The notes under the pieces are model-generated. The model saw only the letters and a program-made list of their open reading frames with translations. It was not told where the DNA came from and searched no databases. A stretch of DNA of 64,000 bases from Saturnia japonica (taxonomy: Eukaryota; Arthropoda; Insecta; Lepidoptera; Saturniidae). The stretch covers positions 14,295,018 to 14,359,017 of the forward strand of contig CM065319.1 of NCBI GenBank assembly GCA_033032175.1, read 5' to 3'. Below are positions 1-13,300 of this stretch, in pieces (within the stretch, counting starts at the first letter, position 1; the number at the start of each line of letters is the position of its first letter). A program made the position numbers and the translations under genes.

Positions 1-604
1 GACGACAATTTATGCAAGGTTAATACCTAATTACTATTATATGTATATTGAATTGGTAAAAACTTTGTGGAAAGTATACAAAATAGTCCATTAGTTCGGT
101 TCGTTCGGAAATGGCTCATTAGTAGGTACCTACGTCAAACTTGTTGAAACCTATCACACAGTACTCTTACAGTTAGTGAATAATTTAAACACCCATTATA
201 CGTAAATCCTAATAAATAATTATATTTTTATTAATTAAAACAATATTTGATGATTTTTAAGTGTTAGTATCAGTCTAAACACATATATATTTGGAAGAAT
301 AAATATATTAGAATAATTACTAAATGTAAAGTTTTCCTATTATCAGATAGTAAATTAATTAAATTCATGTAAAAATAATAATAATACATTTTTTTTTAAA
401 CACAAAGATTTTAAAATATTAATATTAACATTAAACATTTTAATACTTGTAAAAGCTGTTTTTTTAGCTTTTTAAAGCGCAAGAAATTTTTTTAATATAA
501 AATCTCCTTAATCCCTTTTTTATATGCTCTAAAAGCTTATAAAATTATTGAAATAATGAATTATTATTTATAAGAATTCTGAATTTATTTCAGCAAACAC
601 TTTC

Positions 605-725
605 ATTTGAACCCCATATCATGGGTGTGCATTAAAAATAATTAGTCCACCGATTTTGGGCGCCCATCATATTGGATATAGAATGACATTACTTGGCTAA
701 CCATGCATAGTCATCCTAACTAAGC
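605..725 (+). repeat. Interspersed repeat, copy 1
   Basis: ccccatatcatgggtgtgca ... ggctaaccatgcatagtcat is present in inverse orientation at 42478-42596. Confidence 0.65.
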
Positions 726-1741
726 GAATATTCAAAATTTTTAGCTCATTCGGTTGGGGATTGAAGAAAAATGTTCTAAAATTTAGTTGCAAGATTTGAC
801 TTATACTAACAAAGCAAGATAAATGAAAGCTTGTTATTACTCATCAATAAGTCCAACTATCTGTTGGTGGAACCAACATTTTTTAGTTTATTATTTTCTG
901 CTTTGGCGACAAATAGGGTTTTGGTCTATATTCAATTAAGAATGTTTTGGGACTATTTGACGTATTCCTATATTTTATCTCATATATGTTAAATTAAAGT
1001 TGTGAAATAAATATTTATTGATAAATCTTGTGTCCAACATTGTCCTATTAGTAAATAAAATGTAAACTACGTACGTGTGCATACATCTAGCAACAGTTGT
1101 CTTAGGCGAGTCGAAAGCTCTTTTCATTCACAATACTTACAACGGATGATTCGATCCATTCAGGCTTAGGTATAGGACACGTGCCTAATTTAATTTTCAA
1201 TTCATCTTCAAACTATAACCTATAACAGAACCCTCCCAAAGCTCGCAACGATATAGTTCAGAGTATGATCCTTAGTTTGAGTTAATTTTAAAGATTAAAA
1301 ATTGTCGATTGTCAACGTCGATTATCACTATTAAAATATTGTAAAGATTTTTTTAATGACAAATTATGTAAAAGTTCTCTATTTGATGCTGGTTTTATGA
1401 GGCAGTAAGAGAAATCGCGGATAGTTAGCTATACTTGCGTTATTCATTATTGCTATCAAACAAACATTCGTTACGGTGTAGTTTTATCTCATTGTACTAC
1501 TACGTCTGAACCTTGTTCGTTTCGATCGCGCGGCGCAACGGTCTGGCATATCATTATAAAGTTTAACGAGTTTCGCATTTCGTGATATTGGTTCTTAGAT
1601 TTATCTAATTGTTATCCAACGTTTAATTTTGCTTATCTAGGTGTGTTATTGTAAGATCATTTTTTAAATAAATATACTACTATATTAGGTTTTCCGCCAG
1701 ACCTTGTTCTGCCCTTTCCTATCATCACATATTTCGTTTTT

Positions 1742-2604
1742 GAAGTGAAACTTCTTTATCGACGTATGGGAGAAATTTTGTAGCAAATCGTCACGTTTTT
1801 CGGTTACGCGCCATGTTGCTTTTTTATCAAAGTTTAGTATAGTGACGTAAAGAATATAATGTAATATATTATAATAATAACAACAATATATTAGTTTTGA
1901 AGTTTGGTTTAAAATAAGAATAACAATATATTAATTTGAAAATGATAAAATAAAAAGAGTTATTCAAATTTAAGTGAATTTACAAGAAAAGTGAGAGTGA
2001 TTATATATTTCGTTTTATAAATTCAACACGCATGAGCATGATTTTAATATTTATTTGAGGTTAACCTCACTTTTTGATTGTAAGTATCAGTGAATGTATA
2101 TAAATCTGTTAAAATTAGCAAGTATTAATAAATATGACTGTAAATCTAGTGAACATTATTAATTCTAAAAACAATAAAAAATATAAATTAAATAATAATT
2201 TAAAAATAAAACAAAACACGATTAGAAAATAAAAATATGTATACGTACATCTTTTTAAATTATTCGTTTTTAATGATTTATTTATTCATTATTAATTTTA
2301 TAAAATCGTTGCATTTCTACAAGATTAACTGTCATCATATAACTGTACTAATTTGAAAAGATAATTCCAATTATTTATTCATAACTTGTAAATATAATAC
2401 AATAAATAAATAGCAATGATATTATAATAAGAACAATGATAAAATAAATTACTCATTAATTGTATGCATGTCTATAATAATAAAATAGCTTTAATTTAAT
2501 ACGGAAAAAATTGTTTTTCTTAAGGCTTAAGCCTTATCTACCCATTTTCGTGAAGTTGCAAATAGTAGAAAAATGATATGTCGTAAAGAAGTTTCACTTC
2601 TTAC
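1742..2604. repeat. Inverted-repeat-bounded segment (MITE-like candidate)
   Basis: gaagtgaaacttctttatcgac at 1743 is inverted as gtcgtaaagaagtttcacttc at 2581. The core can itself form a small hairpin. The interior (about 0.82 kb) is AT-rich with no ORF. A related pair lies at 56190-56390. Confidence 0.45.
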
Positions 2605-5023
2605 CTGTGTACTCTGGTACACAGACACATTTTTTTTTAATATTAAAACAAACAGGTTCCCGAAAAAAAAAAATAACAAAAGAATTTTCCAGGCAACTAT
2701 ACAAATCTCTCTTCACCAAAAAAAACCTTATTAGGCCTAACATTAAAAAAAATGTTCCAGCCGTTCTCAAGTGATGCGCTGATCAACGAACAGCATTTAA
2801 TTTTTATTTATGTAGCTGGATTTACTTATAGTACATAAAAAAAGAACCTCATCATGATAGATAAATAAGGAAGTAAACTTTATTTCGATTAATATATGTA
2901 TTTACAGAAAATTATGCGGTTACATTCGGGGTGTGAGGCTTGACCCAGTTGCCGCGGCTTATGTGGACTCAAATGATTTACTAGGAGTAATTAATACAAG
3001 AATAATAATGAAGATTCCCTTCTCTGGATCGGGTTAAATGTGTTAAAGTTAATGCTAATCCGGCTCAAGAGGGAGGTTATTTCACTTAATTAAGTTAAGA
3101 ATTCATTTTTTTTTTTTCATAAATTGAATATCCATTTTATTGATGTATTATTAGATTACTACATATGTTACATTAACTTGAAATTTTCCGAACGAACCTA
3201 ATTAATTTTCATGTTAAAAATAATAATTTTTACTATAAACATCTTACTTGTACAATATAGTATAGTATATAAACTATGTCAATTAAATTATAATAAGATA
3301 TTAAGTAATTCGGTTTTTTTTTTCTTAAATAACACTTACACTATTCCGTCGCATTAATAGGTAATTTATTGCATAAAGATTTAGTCAAACATATTATTAT
3401 GAAAAACTCAGTAGCGTATGCCTACATTTATTATTTAAATTTATAATAACATTTTATTAACAAACTATGTAATATTAGTTTTCTCCTTTTACATACTACA
3501 GCACATTTAAAATTGTGACACATAAGAAAATATAAAGTAAAGCGTGGTGAAGCTGTTAAGGTCTCTCAGGTCAACAGAGGTTTCAGTTGGAATTTTTTTC
3601 CGTGATTTAATGTTTTTGTGTATCTTGATTAATAAAAAAAATCCACAAATATCAGCTATAATAGTTATCTGTGAAACACAACATCAATCATTTTTGTTTA
3701 TACAATAAATTGAAGCGGAGTCCTACAATTTACATACCGAATTTCAACGCTTTGTTTGAAATTTTATGCTTGTTTAATTTAACAAATTGTTGTGAATAAA
3801 CTTTATTCTAAATATGTGCATATTTTTAATGATATGTACACAAGACATAATTATTTAATACCGTGTTTAATATAATTAAATTTATTATTAATTACAAATT
3901 ATACAACCTTTATATTATTTAAGTGATATAATGTATTTTATGAAACGCAAAACTATAATAATAAAAGGGCATTCACAACAATTGAAACGTAAAGAAGCAT
4001 CTGAGCAAGCCGGCATGACAACCATAATTGATGATGGATTATAAATCCTTCAGTGGTCGTCCATGTTAATGAATTGCACTGCGCTTACAATCAGGAGCAG
4101 TTCCATTACTTTGCAGTGCTACGATATAACAAATTAAAGATAAAAACTTGAGCGATATAAAAAGTTTTTTTTTTATTGAAAATACAAAAGGTATTCTTTG
4201 CAAGGATTATTATAAATTTATCTTTGTCAAAAGCTTCTGACTTTTTTTTATGATACCTATATTAAGAAAGGCAAATTAAAGTACGAATTTACTTGGACGA
4301 ACCTTTTTCTTATTCGTGTCATATTGTTGGAATGCTTTCAAACGGATCAAAGTAAAAGAATTTCAACCGTAGAAAGTACCTTTTAACGAGTACGGGTCCT
4401 TCATAAAATATGAAATAAACAAAAAAGTATTCGGATGAGAAATATTTCTGGTGAAATGTTGGAACTTGTCGTATTACAGGAATTTCTTCGGGGATTGGAG
4501 ATTTAAAGAAGTTTAAGAGCGGATGAGGGTGGATTTATTTTCATAATGCGAGGTAGAAATACTTTTGTGATACCAAAATTTTATGTATATTTTTTCTGAC
4601 TATTATTTATGTACAGATTATACATTTTGGTTTTTATTAAAAACGTTAAATATTTTATATGTAAATCAAATAACTATGTACATTTAAATAGTGATAAATA
4701 AACAATTGTGTGTGTTGGGCACAAAATACATTTTTGTATTCGTTTATTTCCAGGTGCCCAAAGAAATATCAAATATTTTAAATTGTGTTAATAACAAAAG
4801 GTAAAACACAGAGTATGAACTTTCAGTTTGACACCCAATTTGCACTTTGACATCAGCCATAACTATTTACGATATGTGGAGTAATATTAATTGTTGTAAA
4901 TAAATCGATGTTGCTGATTGTCTTGGCAAATGCTTTAAATGTTCAACGAGACTCTTTACATTGCAAAAGATAAGATCGTATTTGGAATATACTATTTATT
5001 ACCTAAAGCAAAAATATCACATT
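2605..5023. other. No gene seen
   Basis: AT-rich with homopolymer T and A runs; no splice-bounded open frame, RNA gene or recognisable transposon. Confidence 0.5.
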
Positions 5024-5188
5024 TAAAAATTACTGGAAAGTAGTTGAATGTAAAAAATAACTTGAAAGTTGTGAATGAAAAAGCAACTGGAAGGTTGTTG
5101 AATGAAAAAAATAACTGGAAATTCTTAAATACAACAAACAACAGAGAAATTGTTAAATAAAAAAATAAATTAAAAGTTGTTGAATGCA
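5024..5188. repeat. 27-bp minisatellite, about six units
   Basis: Imperfect units of the type aaaaaataactggaaagttg ttgaatg follow one another. Because 27 is a multiple of three and stops are absent on the minus strand, it mimics an 81-residue minus-strand ORF of 9-residue repeats. I do not regard that ORF as a gene. Confidence 0.8.
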
Positions 5189-6483
5189 CCGCTGTGATGA
5201 GCACGCTTCTGATCTGAATAAAAAAAAAATTATGCAATATACATATAATTAACGCAAACCATTTTACTATGTATTGATTTTATCTTTTGCAAAAAAAAAA
5301 AAAGCGTTGGTGAAGAGTATTTTGTTGCAAGAGTGTTGATTGCAGTCTTCTGTCTAGCTTCTCTCTGGCGTTTTGTATGAAAACTCGATACACCGTTTCC
5401 GAATTTTCTATATTATTTACACAAAACAATGAAATGCTTGCATTATTGAATTATTTGTTGTGTCTCTGGAGTTACATTCGAATTAAGATTATTGTAAATC
5501 TTACTTGTTATTTCTTTTATTATCTGTAACCTTATTGATATATTTCTTGATTTCGAATGTAGCACCAAATTATCTGTGCATAATACATTTAATAATTGTT
5601 TACTGTTTACCCGACCAACAAGATTAGATGATGCACGTACTGTACTGTCTCTCCTTCTTTTCTTTTCTGTGTCACTTAATAATTGCACATCTAAAAGCTA
5701 TTTACACACTGAAATGGTCATGGTAGTATTGTATACTTTAGAAATATTTTTTTTCTGTTCTCAACTTTACCTTTTTAAATGAATTTATCAAAATTTGGTA
5801 AATATTATTTCCATTTTGATATCTGATTCCATGTGATTTAAGAATAATATTATATTAATTTTGAATATTACTGGTTTTAATATCACTGTGTTATAATTGG
5901 ATGATTGAAAATAAAGGTTTTTAAAGGGCCAGTAACGCTTATGTGGTGCTTCTGTTGTTGCAAGTTGCAAATATCCATAGGCCATCAGGGGAAAGCACGC
6001 TTGTTTGCCAACATCGTGGTATAAAAATAAACATAAATTTCATATTAAATATAAAAAATAAAAAGTAGTACAAATAAAAAATTTGCAAGATTTAAAAACA
6101 TATATAAATGTATTGTAACATATACAAACATTTATTGTATTAAAATTTAATTCGATTATTTTATAGTTCATTGACTAATAAGTATATAAATGACCATTTC
6201 ACTTATTAACAGCTCTATTACAGCATGTCAATCTTCTTGGTCGTCTGTGTGTTTGTTGTAGCCTTTTGTCAAATTTTTTGCATAAAAGCTGGCCTTTGAT
6301 AATTAATGCTTGATTTACAATGAATACTAAACGCTTCATATTTTCCATAAATCTTGAAAGAGGTTGCTAGTCTTTGTTCAAAGCGGCTTAGTTAAAAAGG
6401 CTAGCCTTTTAGCAATCAAAAGACTATGACAGCTAAAAACGCTGTGTGTGCTAGTGTATAGGAACGAATGTTTCTTCTTGCAG

Positions 6484-6516
6484 GCTCGGAGCGCTAGCAC
6501 CAGTAGCTTTAGGAGT
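6484..6516 (+). other. Exon-like 33-nt island (possible microexon)
   Basis: A strong acceptor (tgtttcttcttgcag) and a consensus donor (gtaagt) bracket 33 nt, a multiple of three, open as ARSASTSSFRS. The Ser-rich peptide and good splice sites suggest a cassette exon of a plus-strand gene. No partner exon could be found. Chance is a real alternative. Confidence 0.3.
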
Positions 6517-7022
6517 GTAAGTCAGGTAATGAAAGTAACAAAGCTTTATCACGCCTGTCCATCCGCATTCTGATTCTTTGATTTGATTGGTTGTTTTACG
6601 GTCGGCAATGATTCTCATTGTTTTAAAAAAAGTAATAAAATAAAATCAAAATAATAGAAACGAATTTTTACAACTCTTTGTTTTTCTGTTTAAGTATTTA
6701 CAATGAGTTATTTCTCATTAAGATTTTCATGAACTAAATTTCTGTATACATTTTTATTTCTTAATTGTTTGAATAATCTAATAAGGATATGTGAAACAAT
6801 AAATATCGTTGCCTAATATAATTTTTGTCATTCAACCATTCTGCGATTTGTAGATTTTCTATAGCTCTAGCAATAGATGCATCACCATCAGCTTTTAAAA
6901 ACGATCTTCGGAAGGTAAGTAAGTAAACAGACGAAATCGTAAAACAATACCATTATAATAAAAACAACTAGTAAAAACAATCTTGATATTTCGAAAAGAC
7001 TAAATCTAAACCGACCGTTAAT

Positions 7023-7092
7023 ATTGTATGCATCATTCTCATTTCTCATGCAGTAAAACAAATAATCACTTTGTTTAAATAGATTAACACAT
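7023..7092 (+). repeat. Direct repeat flanking a SINE, copy 1
   Basis: atttctcatgcagtaaaaca and neighbours, about 65 bp, recur at 7546-7610 (offset 523 bp). Confidence 0.75.
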
Positions 7093-7204
7093 CGGTGAAT
7101 TTTATTTTAAAGAATAATATTGCACGTATAATTATGAACTGGGTTGCACTGGATAAAAAGCAATCAGTTTAGTGAGGTCATGAAAAATAACTTTACCAGT
7201 TTTG

Positions 7205-7545
7205 TATAACAGAAATCTTAAACTTAGGTGTAGATATGAACCAATGATGGTTTAGAGGTATCGTGTACGGACCTCGCGTCGATCGATGTGAGTTTGAATC
7301 CCTGAATGACCCTGTGCTTTCGGTGACGGAAAACATCGTGATGAAACAATGGCATGGTGGTGCGGCTTTTTTAATACTCACCTGGCCAGCTATCAAAATT
7401 TGTTGCCAAGCGCCAATAGGCATGATCAGATAGCTGCTCTTGAGAGCCAGTCTTCCACTAGGATTGGCGTGCTACTATATTGGGACATATTGTCAATTAA
7501 GATCATGTGAGATTGTGGCCATAACCATAAACCTATAACGATAAA
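7205..7545 (+). mobile_element. Diverged tRNA-derived SINE
   Basis: The head has A-box-like tggtttagagg and B-box-like gagtttgaatccc. The body has gacggaaaacatcgtgatga and gagagccagtcttccactag. The same body motifs occur on the minus strand at 17100-17365, 26125-26190 and 58395-58590. Confidence 0.65.
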
Positions 7546-7610
7546 AATGTATGCAATATTTTCATTTCTCATGCAGTAAAACAAATAATCACTTTGTTTA
7601 AATGGATTAA
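7546..7610 (+). repeat. Direct repeat flanking a SINE, copy 2
   Basis: Second copy of 7023-7092, with a handful of changes. Confidence 0.75.
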
Positions 7611-8254
7611 AACAAACAAAAAAAAAAAACACTAGATACAAATAACTTACTGATGCTTGACAAAATCGTTTTGCTTAGCGTATCTCATGATTTTTTCTAA
7701 AATTTGACAAAATTTGTAATTAGTCTCACGTTACGCAAAAATATAAACTACTATAGACGGTGAAACTAAAATTGCTTACCCCCCGAGAGCTGTAGCGTGT
7801 CAAAATGTTATTAGATTACCCAATTTCCACAATTTTCTGTCGCAGACAATTTTATGTAAACGTCCTTTGACCTACAAACCTAATTTGTTCCCACTTTTCG
7901 TGATGCAGACGTATTACCTTCAGAGGTCTACTTAAACTGGTCCTTTTATTAACTAAATAAGAACATCTGACCAGAGCAGACCTGCGAGTTGAATATGTAC
8001 CTACTTTTAGAATTTAATTTAAAGAGAGATGATAAATGAAAACATTTGTTTCAGTAATCAGAGTGGGTCCTACTAAAATTACAGGCCAGGCCAGATAATG
8101 CTACTGGTAAAACATCTATATCGACGCATGAAAACGTATTTGGCGTAAGTAGCCAAAATCCAAATTTTCAACAGAGCCAAAAAACTATTTTTAAATGAGA
8201 AAAAAATCATAACTTGTTAATTATCAGTGACATAAAACTGATTTTTTGTACACA

Positions 8255-8510
8255 TATACATCTCGGCTGTATTCTCCGAAGGGTTAGGCAGAGGTGTACA
8301 CCAATGTACACCCACAGTTCGCCGAGTATGTTTTAGGTCCCATATAATAAGGGGCGAGCCTATTGCCATTAATCGGGCACGAAATCAAACTCCGAGCTGC
8401 TACTGAGAATTTCATAGGAAAAACCCAATAACACTTTGCTCGACCTGGGAATTGAACCCAGGACTTCGATCATAGCAGTCGCGCTTACGACCACTAGGCT
8501 AACGAGGCAG
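8255..8510 (-). mobile_element. tRNA-derived SINE, full length, with perfect target duplication
   Basis: A 256-bp element read on the minus strand. Its tRNA-like head has A box TAGCCTAGTGG, B box GGTTCAATTCC and a perfect T-arm (CCTGG ... CCAGG), followed by an unrelated body. It is flanked by tttttgtacaca at 8243-8254 and 8511-8522. The A and B boxes form an internal RNA polymerase III promoter. Mobilisation would need a LINE partner, not identified. Confidence 0.88.
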
Positions 8511-8760
8511 TTTTTGTACACAGTTTAGTTAAAATAATATTCACTAAATATAATAAAAACATTTTTCCTAGAGTTATGAGAAGTTGGTCTTGTTACTACT
8601 TACAGACTTAGAGACTTTTAGACTTACTTAGACTTTTCCTTTAAAGAACTGAAGAATGTCGTTAGTAGTTTATTGATTTCAATGGAGATGGCTAATTAAA
8701 ATGCTTTATTTGAAATATTTTAACAATTATGTAACATTAAAGAGATGTAACGAGCGCGGC

Positions 8761-8776
8761 GGGGGGGGGGGGGGGG
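8761..8776 (+). repeat. G16 homopolymer
   Basis: Sixteen consecutive G preceded by gagcgcggc in otherwise AT-rich sequence. The length is prone to slippage and sequencing error. Confidence 0.9.
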
Positions 8777-9974
8777 TTAAAAACATACTGTTACCAATGT
8801 AATGTTTTAAATTGAGAAATTGTTGGATGTTTAGTACAAATAAAATGCTATAAATTAGTTACGTCATATATACATTCCATTAGAGTGTTGTAATTGATAG
8901 CAGGTGCAAAATACAAACCACACTTTTGCTGTAAACAGAATAGCACAAAAAACCCTTTTTAGGAGACTTGCAGCAATTTGAACCTGAATTTTTTTTTTTT
9001 AAATATTACGGATAATTAGATTTTTTTTCATCTTAGCGGTGTGAGACCCAGACCATTCGACGCAGAAAAAAAACTGACTCTGACCATGTTTTCAGTCTAC
9101 TTACGCCATTTTTGCTACTTAAAGCAAATATGTTTTCTTGAATCAATATGGATAAATCTTCAGATCTGTCTGTATATTTAAGTTTTTTGCCAAAACATCT
9201 AAATTATTTTAAGTTCTGATATTTACTCAAAAATGGCATGTCCAATGTTGAAGAAATTTAGGAAGTTTGTCTTTCCTCAATTGATAGGCTATAAAAATTA
9301 TCAATAATATATTAAAAAAAATTTTTTTATTCACAACCGATTTTTAAAAAATATTATTAACAAAGAGTATACTATGTCATTGTGACATTGACAGAACTAT
9401 TATATATGATTTCCAGTATTGAAACTGTGTCTTTCGCTCATATGTTCAAAATATAAGTTTTTTCTAGCATGCGTTTTTTCCACGATAAAAAAAGCAGGGT
9501 AAAGTTGAGATACTAAATGTTTGACATTTAATTTTGTCCCAAACTCGGAATATAATGAAAATTTTCAATGTAACAATTCTTTAAAATAGTGTGCTATAAA
9601 CATCGATTGTTAATAGTTAATGGATAATCATTTACACTATCAAACTATCGCTAGTCTGACTTAAATTAACAAAAGTAAGCATGAAAATTATTTCCATTTT
9701 TCTAATTTTCAACATTTTAAAAGGAAGGTACATATTGTGGCACGCCCGTTACTATTTGCGGTGTATACATATCGCCATCTATTGATAAAATAAATGATGT
9801 ATATATTATTTACACAAATATCGTAAAATATATTATATTAATATTTAATTACTTTTACATACATTAATATTAATTATTGTTTAATATGACTGGATGGCGC
9901 CATCAGTAAGGTTTCCTTTAAAAGAGAGGAGTTTCTGTATTTAAGTTTATTATACACACTTATGACTTCCTACA

Positions 9975-10342
9975 CAGACACACAGGCACATAAGTTCTGT
10001 AAGGGACCTTGTTTTTTTCTTTTTTTTTTGAGCTAGTTAGACTAATGCGCTAGTTAGTGTAGAAAAACCATTCCGATTATTAAATACACATACGCATGGT
10101 CCACTCCTTCCTCCCAGGAGGAGGAATAGTTCGAATTCTCGTAGGATTTGGGAATTAGTTAGATCGCGACCTTTTCGCATTCGCGACGACCGCCCGAGCC
10201 GAGGTTCGGCCACTCTGGCACCGTCGTGCGGGTCGTCACAAACTTTCGCGGCTGAGTGCCCTAAGCGCTCGCCCCCAAGTCCGGTGAAGCTGTAAAAGGC
10301 GCAGCGGCTCTGTTTTAGGATAGGGCCCCTAAGGCTAACAGG
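9975..10342 (+). mobile_element. 5'-truncated Jockey copy (3' UTR only)
   Basis: Collinear with 38255-38625 of the nested element, including ttccttcctcccaggagg, cgaccgcccgagccgagg and the ggtgaagctgtaaaag module. It carries an extra ctctgttttaggata segment shared with the copy at 29645. It ends in an ATA-rich stretch rather than poly(A). Confidence 0.88.
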
Positions 10343-13300
10343 GTATAATAATAATATTCAGCGTATTGATACTAGGATTATTCTTGTGTACAACTCGGTA
10401 CAGGAATGTTAGATTATTGTAACTCTGCTAAATTAATATAAAATATATAAGTGAGGGAGGGGCCTTTGCTTGTTATCTTAAAAAACGAAAAACACCTAAC
10501 TAGGCAAACTTGAAATGTAAAACATTATCTAAATACAAAACTTTATCCAAATCGTTGAAGCCATTTCCGAGAAACCAATTGACTTGCAATACAAGAATTG
10601 CTGTCTTAATAGTATTAAATATTGTATGAAAGATTCCTTTTGCTACTTTTGTAATTTTATTATTCTCGGGCTTCTGCCCGTACTGCGTCGTACACAATAT
10701 GGGACTGGATTTGTCTCAATGTTATTTTTATTTTCAAGAAAATACGATTACACTCTCGATAGGTACTCGATAAATCGATAGATTAAATAAAACAATCTAT
10801 ACTATAGGATTTTCAAATAATCTTTATTAGACACTGCCTTATAACACTGGATCACTTGTATACCCTACATAGCTTCTAACGTAAGCCAACAAATTTCGCG
10901 AAGCTCGTAACAAAAATAATTAGACCAGAACAGATGTAAGAGGGATTTCAGAACGTAGTTAGTTGTCTTTTATTATCTGGGGTGGTATTTATTTATTATT
11001 AGGCTTCGGCAGTGAGTTTTATATGTAATTTATTAAGCTTGTGGTTGTGAACAAAAACTCTTAAATAATATATTCAATGATCTTGATTTTGATGCTCATA
11101 ATTTAAATTTTTTATTTATATTAATAAATCAGTAGTTCTGTCCTTTCAAATATTTTGACAGATATCTATTATTAACGTTACTACTGATCATAACTATTAC
11201 TTTTTTTTTGTTTGTTCGTATGTCTGGATTTAACTCAAGAACGGCTTAACTGATTTACATGAAATTTTGTACATAGAAAGTATAATTATTTCTCAATTGA
11301 TAGAAGATAAGAATTGCAAATAATATTTGAAAATGATGTAAAAAATGCTATTTTCTAAAATTAATTGTTTAATTATTGTCAACGGATTTTAATGAAATTT
11401 TCTATAGTCTAGGAAGAATATTTTGTATAATAAAGAAAGTAAAAATTCAAACATGGAAAGAATATATATAATAATGATAAATAATACTTTCAGAAATCAT
11501 AAAATATTAGTATAAATTAAATACGAAAGGAAAATAAATATATAAGAATACATTATGATGTTTATTGTTTTTTTTTTACCATAAAATATCAATCTAATGA
11601 CATAAGTATGATGTAAACTATCATTGGATTATTAACGATGTTGATAGTGGTAGCTAGATTTCTAGTTCATCACATAGAAAGCCGTGGTTCGATTTCCTCT
11701 AATGAGCATATTGTGATGAATAAAACGTTATAAAGCGCAGCACTTTGGCAAGGTCTCTTAACTACAATACACTACTACTTACTTTGTCTACTTAACTACA
11801 ATCTTTTAGTCGAAAATTTCACATCGAACACACATTGGTGTATTTCTGGTATTACCCCAACTCGACTTGGGTCGCTTCGTTATTTTGGTCAAAAGTTTTA
11901 GCATTATAAACGAGCAGCCAAATTGCCTTTTGAAATTGCAGTGGTGAGCGGTATAAAGTCTAAACATTTCATAATAATTACAATAAGTTACCTATAATAT
12001 ATTAATACTTGTGTTGACGACTGTACTAGTACAGACTATGTCAAGACGTTTACTTTTTTCTGACTAAATAGTTATACTAAAATAACACAGAAATAAAATT
12101 ACAAAAGTAGTTTGGATTGTTTGTGAGTGTGCATGTTTACAATTTGCTAGTATAGGAGGTATGTTTAAACAATTTACTCTGGGTTAATATAATTCTGCAG
12201 ACGTTTCACTTGTTTGGTTTCCAGGTTGGCTAAATAAGCTAACTTAGCACTGTTTATTTAGGTAGCTTCAAAATTTGAAATTATTATACTATTAGGGTTC
12301 TGAGGACTTAGAGACTAGGGCGTTGTTAGAAAGGTCCCTTACATTAATTTCGAGGTTTTCTATTCTATCGGTCTTAACCATTCGACCAACACTACATAAG
12401 CGTTTACTATATAATCTAGCAAGTTCTCGTTCGCTTTGTTGAACTCTATTTTTAATATAATTATAAAAAGTATTCACTTCTACACGTCAAAATTTATTAG
12501 AATCCGTCCAACTGTTTAAGTGTGTTTGATAGATAAATATTCAAACAAGCGTACTTTTGCGTGTATATATTAGCTCGCAGACGTTGCTATGCTCTTTTCA
12601 GTAGCCAATAAGTCGTCAACAGCGCCACGTCTAGTGTCCCGGTACAAAAATTTATTTAAATTTGTTGCTTTATACATGTTTTTTTATATATTAAAAAACG
12701 CGCTTCGCCTAATTGTGAACAATGCGATAAAATCCAAGATATAAATCACGTCACAAAACAGAGAGAAAAAGTTTAGTAGGGCTCGTTGGTCTCGATATGT
12801 GGGATCAGGGTGCCTTCCATGCTATATTGTCCAAGCCTGGCAGTAATGACACACCTTCGTTATACAACTTCTCAATATCACTAATAAAATCACTAATCTC
12901 AAACCATCCGTGCTTTGAGTCATACATTAAACTCACTGAGAAAATAATCACGACCTTAAAAGAATTCAATCAAATTAACATGATCGCAACTAAATTTTAA
13001 AACAATTTCGTGACAAATACAAAAATTACTTCAAACAATAAGCATCTTTAATGAAACCTTAAATACATATCATAAATACAAACAAGTCTTACGTATCTCG
13101 TAAACTATTTACGAGTAACCTTAACAAAAAAATACCCAATGGGCTAAGACCATAACAACAAGAAAAAATTCTGCAAAAACTTCAGTGCCTTTGAGAGTCA
13201 CAAATTAAGTCCGGTTCCTAAGACAAGAATCAAACCAACTCAAAAATAGATAAAACCTAGGGTATCTCACTTCTAGAGTAACACCTGATGACACATATAT

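Noticed and set aside
8440..8510. Possible functional tRNA gene on the minus strand
   Set aside because: The T arm and both boxes are present, but it is continuous with a SINE body inside a target duplication and lacks a proper acceptor stem.
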